From the NCBI GenBank assembly GCA_017557605.1, contig JAFYYJ010000030.1, forward strand, positions 1 through 36,928: a stretch of 36,928 bases of DNA. Reading direction: 5' to 3'. Under the pieces are notes generated by a model. The model did no database searches. It was given only the letters and a program-made list of their open reading frames with translations, and was not told the origin of the DNA. Position 1 is the stretch's first letter. The number at the start of each line of letters is the position of its first letter. Position numbers and translations under genes: made by a program. This document shows, one piece after another, positions 34,661-36,928 of this stretch. This stretch comes from Salinivirgaceae bacterium. GTDB lineage: Bacteria > Bacteroidota > Bacteroidia > Bacteroidales > SZUA-534.

Positions 34661-35593
34661 ATGAGTAAAAAATGGTTGACAATCTTTAAGATATCTGTGG
34701 CGTGCGCAGCTTTTGCGTTTATTGTTTTCCGCATAATGGAGCAAATCGAAAAAGGAGTCGGGTTGCGGATAACCGATTTCAAAACGCTGCCGATGATTGC
34801 CGCAGTTGCCCTGATGCCCGTCAATTATTTAACGGAAAGCTTTAAATGGAAGCACCTTTTAGCTAAGATACAAGATGTTAAATTGTTGTTGGCGGTTAAG
34901 TCGGTGCTGGCTGGGCTTGCCGCATCAATGGTGACACCAAACCGTATTGGCGACTTTGCCGGGCGCATAATACTTCTTAAAGCCGGCAACCGCGCGGCTG
35001 GCACAATGGCTTCGGTTGTGGGCAGTTGTGCGCAGATGCTTGTTATTGCGGTGTTTGGTGTTGCGGCGTTTGCTTGCAACATCGAGCTTCCCCGTCAGTT
35101 GCATTTTTTTCAAGACAATTATTTTGTAACTCTTATAGCACTTGTAATCATATTAATATTCGCCATTATCTTATTCTTTAATATAAGTAAAATGTCTGCA
35201 AAAATCAAAATAGAACGCAGCCAGATGTTGAAAAACATTGTTGAGGCAATGGGATTGTATCGTGCAAGACAGTTGGCGGCGGTTTTAGCCATTTCGGCTG
35301 TGCGTTATGTGGTTTTTGCCTTTCAGTTTTATCTTGTTTTGTGGTCGTTTGGCGTCGAAATGGGACTTTTGACAGGGTTGTGCGCCATTGCTTTTATCTA
35401 TTGCTTTGTTACCATTGTGCCGACATTTGCTTTGGCCGAATGGGGTGTTCGCGGCTCGGCGGCGTTATTTTTTCTCTCGCCCTTTGGGGGCTCGGCGGTT
35501 GCCATTCTGTCAGCAACCATTGCCGTGTGGCTGATAAACATCGGGCTTCCGGCTTTGGCGGGAGCGGTGGTTATGCTCAAAAGCTCCAATTAG
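34661..35593 (+). CDS. Flippase-like membrane protein (LPG synthase transmembrane region family)
   Basis: This encodes 310 residues with about seven membrane helices, beginning at about 10-25 and ending at VWLINIGLPALAGAVVMLK. Features of the UPF0104/lysylphosphatidylglycerol synthase transmembrane family are present: YLTESFKWKHLL, then ASMVTPNRIGDFAGRIILLKAGNRAAGTMASVVGS, and near the end FALAEWGVRGSAALFFLSPFGG. The aminoacyl-transfer domain of MprF is absent, leaving only the part linked to lipid flipping. It starts 13 bases after the amidohydrolase-like gene, and its stop codon overlaps that of queC from the opposite strand. In this setting it is a candidate to move a lipid intermediate across the inner membrane. 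Confidence 0.82.
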   Translation: MSKKWLTIFKISVACAAFAFIVFRIMEQIEKGVGLRITDFKTLPMIAAVALMPVNYLTESFKWKHLLAKIQDVKLLLAVKSVLAGLAASMVTPNRIGDFAGRIILLKAGNRAAGTMASVVGSCAQMLVIAVFGVAAFACNIELPRQLHFFQDNYFVTLIALVIILIFAIILFFNISKMSAKIKIERSQMLKNIVEAMGLYRARQLAAVLAISAVRYVVFAFQFYLVLWSFGVEMGLLTGLCAIAFIYCFVTIVPTFALAEWGVRGSAALFFLSPFGGSAVAILSATIAVWLINIGLPALAGAVVMLKSSN

Positions 35594-36243
35594 TCTTCAT
35601 ACTCCGTTGTGTCGTCGATGCCGGCAAGCTGTAAAGCCTCGCGCCGTTCGACGCAAGTGCCGCATTTGCCGCAATGCACCTTCCCTCCTTTGTAGCACGA
35701 CCATGTTTCGGAATAATCGATTTTCAGCAGTTTGCCGCGCCGTGCAATGTCGGTTTTGGTGATGTTGGTGTAGGGAGCGAGAATCCTTGCGTTGTTATAA
35801 GTGCCGCTGTCTATGGCTGCATCCATGGCTGAAATGAACTCAGGGCGGCAGTCGGGATAAATGGTGTGGTCGCCGGCATGGTTTGCAATCATGACATATT
35901 GCAGACCGTTGTTCTCGGCTAAACCGGCAGCTATCGACAGCATTATGCCGTTGCGGAAAGGTACCACCGTTGAGCGCATGTTGTCGTCGTTGTAGTGGCC
36001 TTCGGGAATGGCGTCGGCACCAGCCAGCAGCGATGAGTTGAAATACCGTCCGATGAAATCGAGAGGAATAATCAGGTGCTGAATGCCGAGCCGCTCGCAA
36101 TGGAGCTTGGCAAACGCCAGCTCGCGGTCGTTGTGGTTGCTGCCGTAGTGGAACGACACCGCCAAGGCAATGCGTTCGCGATACTCATACAACATTGTGG
36201 TGCTGTCAAGTCCGCCCGATAGAACTATTATGGAGTCCTTCAT
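35590..36243 (-). CDS. queC: 7-cyano-7-deazaguanine synthase QueC
   Basis: This encodes 217 residues from the ATG at 36243-36241, which places the PP-loop SGGLDSTT at residues 9-16 as in known QueC proteins; the frame is open further upstream but without homologous sequence. QueC converts 7-carboxy-7-deazaguanine to preQ0 with ammonia and ATP, a step in queuosine synthesis. The C-terminal zinc site is intact: CYKGGKVHCGKCGTC. The conserved PFRNGIMLSIAAG and APYTNITKTDIARRG segments are present. No other queuosine gene is in the window and no preQ1 riboswitch is seen upstream. It ends tail to tail with the flippase-like gene. Confidence 0.95.
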   Translation of the reverse strand: MKDSIIVLSGGLDSTTMLYEYRERIALAVSFHYGSNHNDRELAFAKLHCERLGIQHLIIPLDFIGRYFNSSLLAGADAIPEGHYNDDNMRSTVVPFRNGIMLSIAAGLAENNGLQYVMIANHAGDHTIYPDCRPEFISAMDAAIDSGTYNNARILAPYTNITKTDIARRGKLLKIDYSETWSCYKGGKVHCGKCGTCVERREALQLAGIDDTTEYED

Positions 36244-36356
36244 TTCCGAATGGTGTTTGAATGTGCTACAAAAGTGCAAAAAAAGATAACACTTACGCTG
36301 ACACTAGCGATAACGAAAACTAAAACGCTAACACTGATGCAAGCATTCTATTGTCC

Positions 36357-36462
36357 ATGCCGAACTTGTTTCGGCATCTCCGCAATAATGATAAGATTCC
36401 GTCCCGATGGTTATCGGGATGCATCGGAATGATGAATTGTACGGACGCGATTAATTGCGTCC
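36357..36462. repeat. Cluster of three inverted repeats, probable interspersed element
   Basis: First hairpin: ATGCCGAA and TTCGGCAT around 5 bases (36357-36377). Second: TCCCGAT and ATCGGGA (36402-36419) nested inside ATTCCG and CGGAAT (36396-36430). Third: GGACGC and GCGTCC around 8 bases (36443-36462). There are no T-runs, so these are not plain terminators. The tight clustering is typical of small non-autonomous palindromic elements scattered between genes. Confidence 0.6.
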
Positions 36463-36543
36463 CAACATCGGAATTCGTAATTACTAATGCCTTGTCACTT
36501 ATAACTTTTAACCATTTCGTTAAACGCCAATCAAAAATAGTTG

Positions 36544-36551
36544 TATATTTC
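36544..36551 (+). promoter_or_regulatory. Possible -7 box for the right-edge gene
   Basis: TATATTTC followed by GC is one base from TAnnTTTG and lies about 95 bases before the ATG at 36646. No clear -33 partner is visible, so the call is weak. Confidence 0.3.
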
Positions 36552-36645
36552 GCAGTTTTTTGACGTACCAACCCAAACAATGAAGAAAAACGACTAAGCT
36601 AAAACGAAAACCAATAACGTAACTAAAACCAAAAATCAGATAGTT

Positions 36646-36928
36646 ATGAGAAGAATCAAGAGTTTCCTAATCGCATTTGCAACCATGCTTGCAACAACAA
36701 TGACAATGGCCCAGAGCGGCTTTAACTATCAAGCGGTTATCCGCGATGCCAACGGCAACCTTTTGGCCGGGCAGGAGATAGCGCTTCGCATAACGCTGCT
36801 CAACAGCAGCGGTTCGCTCTATCAGGAGCGGCAGGTGGTAACCAGCAACGCCTACGGCGTGGTCTCGATTGTTGTGGGCAAAGGTCAGGTTCTGTCGGGT
36901 TCTTCGTTCGACAAGATTGACTGGAGCA
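36646..36928 (+). CDS. Secreted surface protein, N-terminal part (runs off right edge)
   Basis: From the ATG at 36646 there are 94 codons with no stop before the edge. The signal peptide is MRRIKSFLIAFATMLATTMTMAQ. The mature part, SGFNYQAVIRDANGNLLAG then IALRITLLNSSGSLYQE and VTSNAYGVVSIVVGKGQVLSG, is the beta-rich N-terminal module common in large Bacteroidota surface proteins. These often end in a T9SS sorting domain or an adhesin-like region, but the C-terminal part lies outside the window, so its role cannot be stated. Confidence 0.85.
   Translation, partial: MRRIKSFLIAFATMLATTMTMAQSGFNYQAVIRDANGNLLAGQEIALRITLLNSSGSLYQERQVVTSNAYGVVSIVVGKGQVLSGSSFDKIDWS

Larger units (their letters stand above)
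36244..36645. other. 402-base intergenic region between divergent genes
   Basis: No gene is convincing here; short open frames have no start context or recognisable product. The stretch holds three clustered inverted repeats (36357-36462), a repeated CATCGGAAT at 36422-36430 and 36466-36474, and A/C-rich segments at about 36300-36340 and 36590-36635 that resemble each other. A possible promoter for the right-hand gene lies near 36544. Confidence 0.6.

Noticed and set aside
26545..35593. A complete aryl-polyene or flexirubin biosynthetic cluster
   Set aside because: The ketoreductase, aryl starter enzymes, acyl/glycosyltransferase and MMPL exporter are not present, so only a related, reduced operon can be claimed.
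36250..36432. Short open frame of 60 codons on the plus strand
   Set aside because: It crosses the hairpin repeats, has no ribosome site or known motif, and its first bases overlap the region just before queC.
36244..36645. preQ1 riboswitch upstream of queC, or a CRISPR-like array
   Set aside because: No preQ1 aptamer pattern is visible next to queC, and the three hairpins differ in sequence and lack regular spacers.

Overview
The window is chromosomal DNA from a member of the Bacteroidota, most likely the order Bacteroidales. The evidence is two SusC/SusD pairs, proteins with type IX secretion (T9SS) C-terminal sorting domains, a DUF1573 protein, Bacteroidota-type -7 promoter boxes (TAnnTTTG-like), and the scarcity of strong Shine-Dalgarno sites. 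No tRNA, rRNA, CRISPR array, transposase or phage gene was seen.

Region 1 (1-3363, minus strand) holds the N-terminal part of a GH3 glycosidase lipoprotein, a DUF1573 secreted protein just upstream of it, a small four-helix membrane protein, and the ribosome-rescue GTPase HflX. Region 2 (3554-10126, plus strand) holds two tandem six-repeat kelch lipoproteins, then cvpA, tyrS and an endonuclease/exonuclease/phosphatase-fold membrane protein. These are followed by a PKD protein with a gliding-motility (T9SS type B) C-terminal domain and an orphan SiaC-family protein. A secreted M14 zinc carboxypeptidase with a long Asn/Gly/Glu linker and a T9SS type A tail lies convergently at 10174-12459.

Region 3 (12777-24417, plus strand) is a five-gene glycan-uptake operon: susC, susD, susC, susD, and a SusE-position surface lipoprotein carrying a CBM4/9-like insert. 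It starts after a leader with a stem-loop and ends in a clear intrinsic terminator. It has no glycoside hydrolase and no local regulator. The second SusC lacks the usual N-terminal carboxypeptidase-like domain. The housekeeping GTPase gene typA follows.

Region 4 (26545-35593, plus strand) is the most unusual part: a tightly packed eleven-gene run related to aryl-polyene/flexirubin clusters. It encodes an ApeP-like dehydratase, a 4HBT thioesterase, a ketosynthase fused to a dead half-ketosynthase, an acyl carrier protein, a second complete ketosynthase and a catalytically dead ketosynthase-like protein. A NodB-type deacetylase, a LolA-like carrier, a small secreted protein, a lipoprotein resembling an amidohydrolase without its metal ligands, and a flippase-like membrane protein follow. 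The ketoreductase, aryl starter enzymes, acyl/glycosyltransferases and MMPL exporter expected of a classic aryl-polyene cluster are absent. The natural inference is that the operon builds an acyl chain on an ACP and places it in the envelope, but the product is unknown.

Region 5 (35590-36928) holds queC on the minus strand, a 400-base spacer with three clustered inverted repeats, and the start of a secreted surface protein that runs off the right edge.
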